Shown here: piece by piece, positions 45,857 through 56,055 of the stretch
How the letters are laid out: every line of letters begins with the position of its first letter
Position numbering within the stretch: the stretch's first letter is position 1
Assembly (NCBI GenBank): GCA_963971405.1
Contig: OZ020487.1
Coordinates: 25,653,371-25,717,370, forward strand
Reading direction: 5' to 3'
Length of the DNA: 64,000 bases
Source: Psococerastis gibbosa
Taxonomy: Eukaryota; Arthropoda; Insecta; Psocodea; Psocidae
Position numbers and translations under genes: made by a program
Notes under the pieces: model-generated
Databases searched by the model: none
What the model saw: the letters and a program-made list of their open reading frames with translations, nothing else
What the model was told of the DNA's origin: nothing

Positions 45857-46061
45857 CAACTTGCTCTTGACCCATTCAATGCACTCCTGAAGTTGTCGGA
45901 AGTGGACGTTGGTGTCAACCAGACGGGTTTCAAGAACAGTTCTAGTTTGACGGGTAACAGTTCGCTCTTCCATTGGAAAACTGATGCTGGACAGAGGGGA
46001 GACTAGTCGCGAGTGAAGAAGAGAGCGAAGAGAGACCCATCGTTGGTGCAGACGTTCAACT
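45857..46061 (-). CDS. shot: Exon 6: plakin domain bundle
   Basis: The exon is bounded by TTTTCCAG|AGTTG and AAGTTG|GTAAGT (phase 2 to 0). It encodes RVERLHQRWVSLRSLLHSRL, then EERTVTRQTRTVLETRLVDT, then FRQLQECIEWVKSKL, which is typical of a helix C to helix A transition. Confidence 0.92.
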
Positions 46062-46502
46062 CTGGAAAAACATTAAGGGATTGTTATAATTGATTAAAAA
46101 CAAGAACTCCCTTTACAAAAAGGACTTTCTCTAAATAGGAAAATGCTTCAAAACGGTGGAGGAATTATAGACTCTTATTTGCACTAATGGACAGAGCTAC
46201 TATACATAGGTTAAAAAATATAAATAATTAATTCCTTTATTAATAAATGAAGATAAAATATCGCCGTAAAAATCATGCTGATGGTGGCGGTAAACATGTC
46301 GACCCGTCGGTGAATTTGTTTATTACTATGAACAGAAGTAAAAGGGGAGGAGCTCAATGCACTGATAACCTATTAGGATTGGACATTTTTACCCCGAGGC
46401 CGAAAAAGACACAAAAAGGAGGAGGTGAACTAACACTATCCTTCGTAGGGCTAACCAGCCTCTAACTCCCGATGCCAACGCATGTCGACCCACGTTACTC
46501 AC

Positions 46503-46729
46503 CTCTTCTGCAGCTCGCCACTTTGTGCGTATCGACCATCGCGTAAGGTTGTGACGTCACTGAAGAGAGACTGAATATTTTCATCTACGATTCGAATGTC
46601 GTGTTCGAGCTGATCCACGACGTTCTTGGCGTCGAGAGGATGAAGACGATCCAATCGGCCTGCCTCAAACTCCACTCTTTGCTCCAACTCTTCCAATCTA
46701 GAATCCACCTGCTTCATCTCGCGGTGCAC
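46503..46729 (-). CDS. shot: Exon 5: plakin domain bundle
   Basis: The exon is bounded by TTTTTTAG|GTGCAC and AAGAG|GTGAGT (phase 0 to 2). It encodes VHREMKQVDSRLEELEQRV and RLDRLHPLDAKNVVDQLEHD, a helical bundle matching the arrangement in insect Shot. Confidence 0.92.
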
Positions 46730-47726
46730 CTAAAAAATTAGAAACATAATTAGGTTACAAGGTCTTGGCTGAACAAATTGACCCAAGAAATTAGCCACAA
46801 AGAAATTCTGAACACTAACACATAAAGTGATTCAATAATGTCGCATTTTACAAAATATTGATATGAAGATGCCCCACACTAAAATAATGGGACGTTTCAG
46901 GGTCTGAAGCCTAACTTCTTTCAACTTATGAATTTGGCACAGAACAGAAAAATCCAAGAATAAAATAACTTGAGGCCTCTGTGGCTAAGAACATACAATA
47001 GTTTGCAGATGGCTGAAGTTTTATTACGAGTATTATTCATTGTGTAACACATCCGAAACTAATTTTATTTTTAAATAGCGCACAATTACTTACTAATGCC
47101 CAAATTGTAGAAAATTCCATTTTACACTTGAGTGGAAGGTTTAAATGTGGGATAAACAAGGAGTCGTCATGGCAGCGACGCACCCTTTCCTATTTGTCAT
47201 AGTTCAATGCTCCTTTTCCCCAATGGGCTCATATAAATCTATTTGAAAAGTTAATATAATTTAAAAATGAAATTACCTTCTAATACTGGATTTTTTTACA
47301 AGCTAATTCTATAATGAAACAATATTAAGTACACTTAATTGTGAACAAGGCATCTTTTCAGCTAAAGAAATAATGGTATTCCTTCTATGAAATATAATTC
47401 TATAATAAGAGTCCCCACCACTACTATGCCAAATTTACAGTTACAAATTATGCCACGTCTAAGTTGTCACTAAAGTAAAAATATTATGTAATTTTTAATG
47501 TTTCAGTTATACGCATTAATAAGGGGTTAAATTATGTTAATGTTGATTAGTCCCTGGAACCAGTTCATAATCGTTACGATTGCAAAGCTAATATTACTAA
47601 ACTATTATTCTCTATTATTCTCGCCAGGAATTATAGTGGTTTTCTTCATGAAGTGATATAATGTACGTATAGGGACAAGATGAAAGCCCGAGTGAATTTG
47701 TTGGCAAACAACCATCCTATTATTAC
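46730..47726 (-). other. Intron between exons 4 and 5
   Basis: This AT-rich intron of 1.0 kb shows nothing recognisable. Confidence 0.5.
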
Positions 47727-48104
47727 CTTTTCAGCAAGTCGCTGTAGCCTTTCCAACCTCTTCAGCTCTTCTTGTATAATCTGATCCTTTTCCTGGTGCG
47801 CTAATAATAACCGACTCCAATTCCTTTCAATAGTTTCTATGTGTAGTTCAGGCTCCAAGTCAATGTCTGTGATCGATTCCAGATGATTAGTAAGCTCACG
47901 GAAGGCGTGGTTTAACCTTTGTTTCTCTCGCTGTTTAATTGGAATTTCTTCATTACGAAACCTCGTGGACTCGGTCGCCATTTTCCTAATTTCGACCAGT
48001 GTGTTGGGAAAACCTCGATCTAGCATCAAGTTCATCTTCTCGCGGATCCAAATGTGCATCTGCGAGGCCAGCTCGCGGTACTCGTTTAATCGCTGAAGCG
48101 TTTC
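47727..48104 (-). CDS. shot: Exon 4: plakin domain, first helical bundles
   Basis: This exon of 126 codons runs in phase 0 at both ends, from ATAATAG|GAAACG to GAAAAG|GTAATA. It begins ETLQRLNEYRELASQ and ends QEELKRLERLQRLAEK. The sequence is helical and heptad-rich, as expected of the spectrin-type bundles at the N-terminus of the plakin domain. Confidence 0.92.
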
Positions 48105-49457
48105 CTATTATAGAACCACGAAAAATAGTGTTAATCACTATAGATATAAAGATTTTCATCAATCTGATTAGTACCTTAGAATACTTTAAAATCAAATTAT
48201 ATAAGAAACTGAGATAACCCAAGTACAAATAATTTGATCGCCAATCCAATTTCCGTCAGTCCTATTCCCTTGACACATATTGTAAATATACATATTCTAT
48301 TACAATAGCCTACTTGTGGTAAGACATGGGTTATTACTCATTAATTGATTACTTCAAGTAAGTAAGCGTTATCTGTTATAAGTGGAATGGGATAGACAGC
48401 GTTTTAATGTTATCTCTGTAAACCAAATACTACTGCGTAAGATAGCGATAAGCTCACAACAACAGCACAATTCCTGAACGTCCACAACATAAAAAATCTT
48501 TAGTATGGCAGCAGGATAGAAGGACAACATTTAACATATTATAGTAAAAAGAACCGGTTTCCTATTTATCGGATGCCTCGAGTTTCCCTAGCACAAAGCA
48601 CTGAATTGATCGATGGAACGATTGCATAGTCTCAATGAGCAGACCAATATAATACAACACAGTAATAGTGGCAGGTTGTGCTAGGCAATGTACTGGTTCA
48701 TGAATTATCCATAATTGCCTCGAAACAATTATTTGATTAAAAACAAAAACTTAGGAAAGCAACTTGCTCGGTTTTGTTACATTATTTAACACCTAAAGCA
48801 TGCCTGAAGTAAAAAAGCATCGATTGAAAGGTTCCACAGGAAAATTATTTTTTTAGTAATTTTTCATGAAAATTGAGCTTCTTTTTTTTTTTTTTGCGCC
48901 CAGAACCAAACTATCAAGGGGCAAGCGACCCATTGGATTTTGTTTACATTAACAACGACTACAGAATGAGCATTTAAAAGAAAAAGGTGGAGCCGCTTTT
49001 GAGAAATATTTTTTTTGTTTTCAGAGGGTAAAACCTCCCAAAATTGAGTTAGCCCAATACAAAAACAATGGTCCCGAGACATGATTTTTGTGAACCGACA
49101 TGCCGAAATTCATCCAATTCCACGGGGCAGTCTGCCCACAAATCGACGAACAGACAGACATTTCGTAAAATTGTTTTATGTTCCTGGGACCTCAAAACGT
49201 GTAAACCCATTGAAATCTCGAAATCGAAAATTTCGACCATCACAAAGCTTTCCTCATACTAACGTATAAATATAGGCCGTATCGTAACTAAACTCCACAA
49301 TCACTTTATTTCAACTGTCTTTTTAGTATTGTATAGTAGGTAACGGAAATTTTTATTGATTGCCAACTTTATACTAACGAATCCATTCAGGGACATTGTG
49401 TGCTTTGGTTACTGATGCCAAATAAATGGTTAGCAAGGCGAAATTGCATTGACTTAC
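48105..49457 (-). other. Intron between exons 3 and 4
   Basis: This 1.35-kb intron has a T-rich run near 48880-48895 and no recognisable element or exon. Confidence 0.5.
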
Positions 49458-49561
49458 AGAGTCGACAAGAGGATGAGCTCCCGGAGGGTCCGGGAAAACA
49501 TCGTACAGAGATGAGATGTATGTTATCAACGACTTCTCGTCAGGTTCGTTCGTATCGACAT
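49458..49561 (-). CDS. shot: Exon 3: C-terminal helix of CH2 and linker
   Basis: The acceptor is TTTTTACAG|ATGTCG and the donor is TCT|GTAAGT (phase 1 to 0). The first codon is completed by the G of exon 2. The peptide DVDTNEPDEKSLITYISSLY followed by DVFPDPPGAHPLVDS is the conserved end of the spectraplakin CH2 domain and the start of the linker to the plakin domain. Confidence 0.95.
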
Positions 49562-49712
49562 CTGTAAAAAAAAATAAAAAAATGTTCAAGACATAGTAGA
49601 TTGCCTTGAAACTTGTATACAATATTTCGGGTCATTAATTTATAGTTCAAATTCTACATGGGGCATTATTTGCTTAGTATCTTTTATTTGGTTGCAAGCT
49701 TCTTAACGGCTC

Positions 49713-49830
49713 GTTCCCACCATCACTTGAAAAATATCGATAAGGAATACTGGATGGCACCGCCATCTACCAATGCATCGCGGTGCCGTGCGGTGTTCCT
49801 TACCGAGACTTTTCAAGCTATGATGGGAAC
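49713..49830. repeat. Short palindromic element (about 118 bp)
   Basis: GTTCCCACCATCACTTGAAA at the left is mirrored by TTTCAAGCTATGATGGGAAC at the right, with further pairing of GATAAGGAAT with GTTCCTTACC. The whole stretch can fold into one hairpin. It is a MITE candidate in the intron between exons 2 and 3. Confidence 0.7.
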
Positions 49831-50438
49831 CACCTTCAGTAGTAAGCATCCATAGAGGTTGTATTAAAAAGCTAGGAAAACTTGGGATGACACTGACGAA
49901 ATGAAATATTCTAATTTTAAATTAAGAAGACAATTTTTTCTTAATTTGCTCATTTCGATTTCCAAATTGTTGTTTTTTTTTCGTTCTCTGTTGTTAAATC
50001 ATATCCTAAAAGATACCCGTACATCCTACATTTAAAAACCCTAACCTTTATTGCTGCTTCCCTAATTTCAAGCTGGCACAGGAACAGGAAATGTCTTTGC
50101 TTGACACACCGTGGCGGCTATTGTGTTGGTGTATAAAGGAAAACTGTAATTTAGTGTTAAGCCTTGAAAATCGCATCCAGAGTGAGCTCATGTCTCTGAT
50201 ATCACACGTTTAGCACTTGCATTCAAGGACACTTTGGCCAACATGCAAATTGCCATGAAAACATTTTAGAGTCTTGCGATTGATTTTCAAATTGCTATCA
50301 GTTCATTAAGATTGAATATTGAAAACACATGATAGTTCATATCCTGTCCAGGCTTTTGCAGCTCACTGAAGATACATCAGCCACCTTTACTTTCCAAATA
50401 CAATTTCCTGTGCATGACGCTTGTGAGTTGGTCTTCCG

Positions 50439-50502
50439 CCCAGTGCACACAGACGATCGTGACGACGGGATCGTCTGTGTGCGACGACGGGGTCGCACTG
50501 GG
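50439..50502. repeat. Nested perfect stem-loop
   Basis: CCCAGTGC (50439-50446) pairs with GCACTGGG (50495-50502). Directly inside, ACACAGACGATC pairs with GATCGTCTGTGT (50469-50480). GACGACGG occurs in the loop and again before the outer right arm. It is GC-rich compared with the surrounding intron. Confidence 0.7.
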
Positions 50503-50835
50503 AAATAGGTTATTGTAGGTAATAGTTAGTTGGAAAACCAGAGTTAGCTTCAGAAGATTTCTGAGACTAGCGAGCAGGTGCACGTGCGCGGGTTTTCCCT
50601 CGACACGGCCGGGACACGCCTCAGCGCAAAAAACCTTCAGAAGTGGGTTCAGAAATTGACTGGTTTTTTTTTTTTTTGCACCAACCAATTGCCAACTCAT
50701 TTGTTCCAGACAAATCGTCCTTGTTTAGTGGGCCTTATACTCAGTTAATTCAATAAGAAAGTAAGAAATAACCATGGTACTATGGAATTTAGATACTGCA
50801 CTGAAATGGAGCCATCGAGTTGATGCCATGCTTAC

Positions 50836-51115
50836 CTTCGACATCGAGAAGCCTGGTGACTCCAAGTTCACGCTCAGCAATGTGGAAGGCGTTTTCGAGT
50901 CTGTCGCGAACTTGCCGCTGCCGGATGTTGCGCCAGTCGACGAGATCAGGTCGGTTCCTGTGAATGATGGCGTTGAAGGCGAGGCCATCCCTCCAGGAGG
51001 ACGTGAAGTCGGCGATGCGCACGCCGGGGTACTTGTTCGTAGATCTCTTTGCCCATTTCAGCAGGGCGTCCCGCGCAGATACGTTCGGCTCTTGCCCCAC
51101 AACAATATCCGAAAT
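50836..51115 (-). CDS. shot: Exon 2: second calponin-homology domain (CH2), main part
   Basis: The exon runs from GTTACAG|ATTTCG to GAAG|GTAAGC (280 bp, phase 0 to 1). It encodes ISDIVVGQEPNVSARDALL through RLENAFHIAERELGVTRLLD, the CH2 half of a spectraplakin actin-binding domain, including the DFTSSWRDGLAFNAIIH core. In family members CH1 and CH2 together bind F-actin strongly, and CH2 alone binds weakly or not at all. The phase-0 acceptor is where CH1 exons or either alternative first exon would join. Confidence 0.95.
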
Positions 51116-52684
51116 CTGTAACACACAAATTTTACATAAAAATCTTGTTGTTTTTTTACTTAAATAGTCATGTCACACCTTTTTTACTGGCTTTTCATGA
51201 CATCCAGAGCCGAGCCGAACATAGTATCATCCCTATCCTCTATGAACCTGTCCTAACCATCATTGGTAGAGACACTCCCTCTGGAATTCTACAGCCCTAT
51301 CGCGTCTCAGTCCCGATTCTCCGTATTCAAGGACCAGATGTTAAAGCTTCCTCTCTTCCCGACCGGGAATAAGCCCTGCTCTCAAATAATATATCTCATT
51401 ATCATGGCGCAGCACAATGGGAGCCACACATTTTATGAGCTATTATAGCATTAGAGACGATAGAAAATTGATTTGCTTTCGTTCTATCTATATCGTTATC
51501 GTTGTATCTTACACACGTCCATACAACGTTTCACGAATGATCCCCGAAAAATTGTCATTTTAACTACGTTCAAAAGTATATTTAGGCGTGAAATCAAGTC
51601 GATCTTAATTTTTATTTAAAAAAAAAGAACTTCTTTCAGCTTCCCTTAATTTAAATTATATTGTAAATGTCTGCTTACTAAAAAAATATAAATATATAAT
51701 ATTGAATACGTACATTCGGGGAATTAGTGCATTAACACATTAATAACAGTGGTGTGGAAGTAGGTGCGGAAACTACTGACAGTAAGTAATTCACTCCGCG
51801 CAATTAACTCCAGTGCACTTGACCTGTGCACTGTGCAGTGACTATTGTAATATTTTTATTATAGCAATGAGCTCAGCTGATTCCGTCAAAAAGCGCGCAT
51901 AAATTAATTGAACAGCCTCGAACCTCTTCCAAGCCAGAGAAATACAAACATTGACTATCTGATAAATTTACCATTTTTTAACAACGCTTAAGGCTGGTAT
52001 ATGACCTTATAATTCATATGCACTTATCGTAGACAGTGTTATAATTTTGAAAGAAATATTCGATCTCTAATCTAAACGTTTTCTTTTATTAACAAACGTT
52101 ACATTGTTTCATGACGCTTGCTTTCATTGCTTCGGTACTTTGTTTTAATCTCCAAATGTACAATACTAAAAAAATTTGCCAGCCACTAAGATTTTTATAT
52201 TAGGGCCTAGGTAATTTTCAATGTCGCTAAATTTTTTATTAAAACAATAGCAACAAAAAAAGTACTAAAACGCCTAACACTGCACAGGTTATTCTGCGCA
52301 ATAACGCAGCAAACAACATTTATATAATGAAAATAAAGGTGATTAATATTATTACTTTGAATATTTCCACATCATCCTAACACACACCTAAACATACAAC
52401 ATCTAAAGTCTAAACTATGAAATGCCTACGGGGCATCGCTGTCCCGTGCCGCGTCCCGTATACGTATTTGCACATTGTATATCGGAGTGCATGCTGAGAT
52501 AAGCATTGAAATAACTCAGTGAAATAGGACTGTCCTCAGAAACACAACCGCACAGTTAAACATAGACGGGGGACGTACAGGTATGGTATCCGAACACATA
52601 CAGCTTGTCGAATTACTAGCAAACATCAAACGGTCATGAAGCTCAAGCGGGCTCAAACGGCTCATAGAAACCTAAAATATTTAC
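51116..52684 (-). other. Intron between exon 1b and CH2 exon
   Basis: This AT-rich stretch of about 1.57 kb has no CH1 coding segment. I looked for reverse-complement matches to the conserved CH1 end (LTLGLIWT) and start (KTFTKWVNKHL) and found none. Confidence 0.55.
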
Positions 52685-52825
52685 CCGATGTCTGTCATCA
52701 GTTGTCAACGCTAAGCGTTCCTGCCGGGCCCCAGGGCGGCAGCGGCGCCAAAGAAAATACACAAGGGCGCCAGCAGCCACAACAGCGCCCAACTTCTCCT
52801 TATTGGACATACGGTAATCGTTCAT
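52685..52825 (-). CDS. shot: Alternative first coding exon 1b with N-terminal membrane segment
   Basis: The exon encodes 47 residues from MNDYRMSNKEK to TTDDRHR and ends in phase 0 at CATCGG|GTAAAT. The same frame is closed upstream by a TGA. Residues 12-26 (LGAVVAAGALVYFLW) are hydrophobic and are followed by RRCRPGAR. This fits a signal-anchor with the bulk of the protein in the cytosol. Vertebrate dystonin and MACF1 have an isoform with an N-terminal transmembrane segment, so this could be an arthropod counterpart. Joined in phase to exon 2, it would give a protein with CH2 but no CH1. A second in-frame ATG lies six codons downstream. Confidence 0.65.
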
Positions 52826-52895
52826 ATCATATCTGTAGTTCCCGCCGCGTTTAAGCACCTGACTGCCAATCTGCCATCGCCATCACCGCTAATAA

Positions 52896-52903
52896 TAAAT
52901 ATA
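52896..52903 (-). promoter_or_regulatory. Candidate TATA-like element for first exon 1b
   Basis: TATATTTA on the minus strand lies about 70 bases upstream of the ATG of exon 1b. This is compatible with a start site near 52865-52872 and a short leader. The match is loose and the surrounding DNA is AT-rich. Confidence 0.2.
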
Positions 52904-53188
52904 CTCTCCTCTCAAACCCATGTTGACACTGGCCCCAGCAACACTCTCTATCGACAACCTGCTAAACTCGTGCTGCATGACGTAATTCTGGCGATAAAAT
53001 TAATGACGAAGACATTCAAGAAGTGTTAATAAGTTCCCATATCAATATAATCTCACTACCAGATAAAAACATTGACGAGTATTATTGTAGTATTTTTTTT
53101 AATAAACAAAATATACTATAACACAATGACATCGTATTTATAAATTAAACATACTGTAGTTGCTCAAAAGCCAAAAGCTAAGATCAAC

Positions 53189-53338
53189 GCTGCAGAAACC
53201 GTAGCACAAGGTACCAATTTAACTTTTTAGCGGGGTTACAAATGTAAAAAAAAACAATTTTATAATAGCAAAGTCTTTTGTTTACATTTTTAACCCCTGT
53301 AATATGGTAAATTGGTATACTTAGTGCTACGGCTGCAG
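53189..53338. repeat. Inverted-repeat element (about 150 bp)
   Basis: The left arm CTGCAGAAACCGTAGCACAA and the inverse of the right arm CTGCAGCCGTAGCACTAAG correspond. TACCAATTTAAC and GGGGTTACAAATGTAAA continue the pairing inward. It is a MITE candidate without a clear target duplication. Confidence 0.65.
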
Positions 53339-54154
53339 TAGGGCTGCAGGCATCATAAATCCGTTTAACTCTATGTCACAAATGGCAATCCATCGGAAAT
53401 AATGGTTGATATGATTTCCTACAATGAAGTCGGACCTGCTCTCAGTCTCCTGTAGTAGGGCAAAAAAAGTGTCGTTTGACTGTTTGTAAAACCCTTGAAG
53501 GTCTTCAGACGACAATGTCGTGAACGTGAACACAATGGGATTGTGGGCACACGAAGCGGAAGAGCACATCCTGTCGGCTATATGCCTATACCTCCGTCAT
53601 CTAGGCTATACAAGGGCACGGTCACCATCGACCCAATCGTGGTGTGGTGACCACGGACGCAGAACGTTTGTTCTTCATGTGTCTTCAGCCGGTAAGTTCA
53701 CTGACCGTCCAGTCTGCAACTATATGCGGAGGAAGAAGGAAGTTGACGGCTCTAAGAATTTAAGAGCAATATGACAAAATAATAAATAGGATGTTACGGT
53801 ATACGCATACCAAACGTATTCATGATTTCCCAGAAGAAATATTGGCCTCAAAACGATAAAACACCTACAGGATCATCATCTAGAAACCTGTCGCTGACAT
53901 AGTTGGGATGGAAACAACCAAAAGAGCGGTTTGCGTGGTGCGTAGGGGGCACAACCGTGACACACTTTCCGGTAGAGTGGCCACGTGGATGAGCACAGCT
54001 GCCACCAAACACCTTGCAGTCGCATCTGGTCCATGAGGAAGCCATAAGGCATAAAAATAATGCAACAAGACGAACTCAACACTTAAGGGTGTATATTAAT
54101 ATATGAAAAAAAACATTATGTGCTGACACGGAAAGAAAATAGATTAGTGCGTGA

Positions 54155-54371
54155 GGCGGCATTCTCATATTTGATTTTGTCATTGACGTTTGTTTTGTTT
54201 TAAGGAGACTATTATGTAGATACTTAACTTATCTGTTATAATATGGTAAAGACTTATTAATGATGTCTGCTACCATATTATAACTTAATTTATAACAGAT
54301 AAGTTAAGTATCTACATAATAGTCTCCTAAAACAAACGTCAATGACAAAATCAAATGGTGGAATGGCCGCC
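54155..54371. mobile_element. Palindromic MITE, GGCGG family, copy 2 (217 bp)
   Basis: The ends read GGCGGCATTCTCATATTTGA and, inverted, GGCGGCCATTCCACCATTTG. The interior is a near-perfect long palindrome (ATTATGTAGATACTTAAC and so on) around 54265. Flanking triplets TGA and TTA match at two of three positions. TTTTGTCATTGACGTTTG recalls the CATTGACG of the other copies. Confidence 0.8.
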
Positions 54372-55035
54372 TTATAAAAAGCATGATTATGACTATTCTG
54401 CAATTAAAGATTGTTTTTGGCACCAACAATGAAAAAACACAATCACAGCCTCAGTAGTAGCTCAGCGTTGAGCGTATTGATGACAGCTGACTCCCAAACG
54501 AAGCCGGAAAATGGTCCAATTAAGTAAAAGTTAGGCACTCCGGTTCACGGTAGATGCCAGAAATTGTTTTTCTTGTATTTCAATTTGTATTTTTTAAATG
54601 ATTTCTCATCAATACAGCTATTCAAGATCTTGACAATTTCAAAAAATGGGGCATTAAACTCAATTTTCGTTTACATTTCGTGTCTTGCAGTTAACATTGT
54701 TGTGGATAATTTATAGCCTACAATGTACTTGTACAATACTAATAATAATAAGATGGCTTACATTATTGTATAAACTTAAAGCTGTATCACCGGGTTACTA
54801 TGTAGGTTCCCATTTTATCATCAAATAAATTAGGCACACTAACACTAACAGGCTAACTGTTGATGAGACATCAATGACGTCAAGTCGGCAATAGTAGTTA
54901 CTCCAGGCAAAGCGGCGGCAACAATAATTACAGAAACTACAATACAATAGTGAACCAGGGTAATTCATCAGACGCATGTTCTCCATGCTAAGGTAAATAA
55001 ATTGATTCATTGAATCGAATGACTTATGCAAATTA

Positions 55036-55380
55036 TTAGCAGATGGAATGATCTAATAATACCATCCAGCCTTGGTTAGTGCACGGTTCACTCGAGGGCA
55101 GTTCCGCTTTCCATCGCATCGGATCGCTGTTAAGTAATGAGTTGAATAGGTCAAGTGCTCGATTGTCTGAATCAGGCACAAAACCAGGTGCCGCTCCAAG
55201 CCAAATAACATTAACACAAGAAAATGGGCTTTCAGACGTTATAAGCTGATCGCTGAAGAAACTTCCGCCTCGAAATTCTGATAGTATAGCCTTTATATCG
55301 GGAAGTTCGAGCCTATCAACTTCACAATCTATGCCTACCTTAACTATAATAATACCTCGACCACAATAAATCAAATGATA
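55036..55380 (-). other. Unassigned protein-like ORF segment
   Basis: The minus strand is open for about 115 codons and reads like globular protein, e.g. VGIDCEVDRLELPDIKAILS, VNVIWLGAAPGFVPDSDNRA and LFNSLLNSDPMRWKAELPSS. No ATG, acceptor or donor is convincing and I do not recognise the family. It may be a remnant of a mobile element, an exon of another gene or chance. Confidence 0.3.
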
Positions 55381-55886
55381 AAAAAGCACTGTCTATTCTA
55401 TATTTTTTTCCAACTTTTTATGCATTATGTCGAAAGTCACGAAGACGCAATTATTTTTGGTCGAAACCTGTCGGGTTCGGTAGCCCTTACTGTAGCCTTA
55501 AGCTTATATTGTAACCAGGTTCGCCTCCTTTTTTGTAACCTAAGGCTTCACATTGTTACACCTTTCCTCAGCTCAGGTACAGCTGTGTCAGCCCCTAGAC
55601 TAAGTCCTGATTTTGTTTCGCTATGGTCCGAGTTACCACTCAACTACCGTCTAACAAACTCCTATCAAACCTGCAAGAATTTGCACATTCTGTCAGGTTT
55701 CTTGGCAGTCTCTATCAATGTACACGGTCATTGAGGCCATCGAACACAGCAGCAAGAGGATGAGCAGTGTTCAGATTGTTCATTTTGGCGAGCTGTTGTA
55801 AATCAGAGATTCCAAAGAAACACTGTTTGCACAGTACAAGCACAATGTCGATGTCACGAAGACGCTTTCTTGCGTCCACTAGAGTT

Positions 55887-56055
55887 CTATATAGGAGAGA
55901 TGGGACATTTCAGTGCGCCAAATACATTATTTTCATACTGGGGCCACCTGGTACGTTTTTTCAATGGTTGGTCGTAGGAGACGTGGCATCAAGTGACCCT
56001 AGGATACAAAAAAAATATTTTTGGCGCGCTCAAATGCCCCATCTCTCTTACATAG
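55887..56055. mobile_element. Palindromic MITE (169 bp)
   Basis: The left end CTATATAGGAGAGATGGGAC and the inverted right end CTATGTAAGAGAGATGGGGC continue into CATTT.AG.GCGCCAAA on both arms. The element has no coding capacity. The target duplication is unclear; TA at the ends is possible. Confidence 0.75.
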
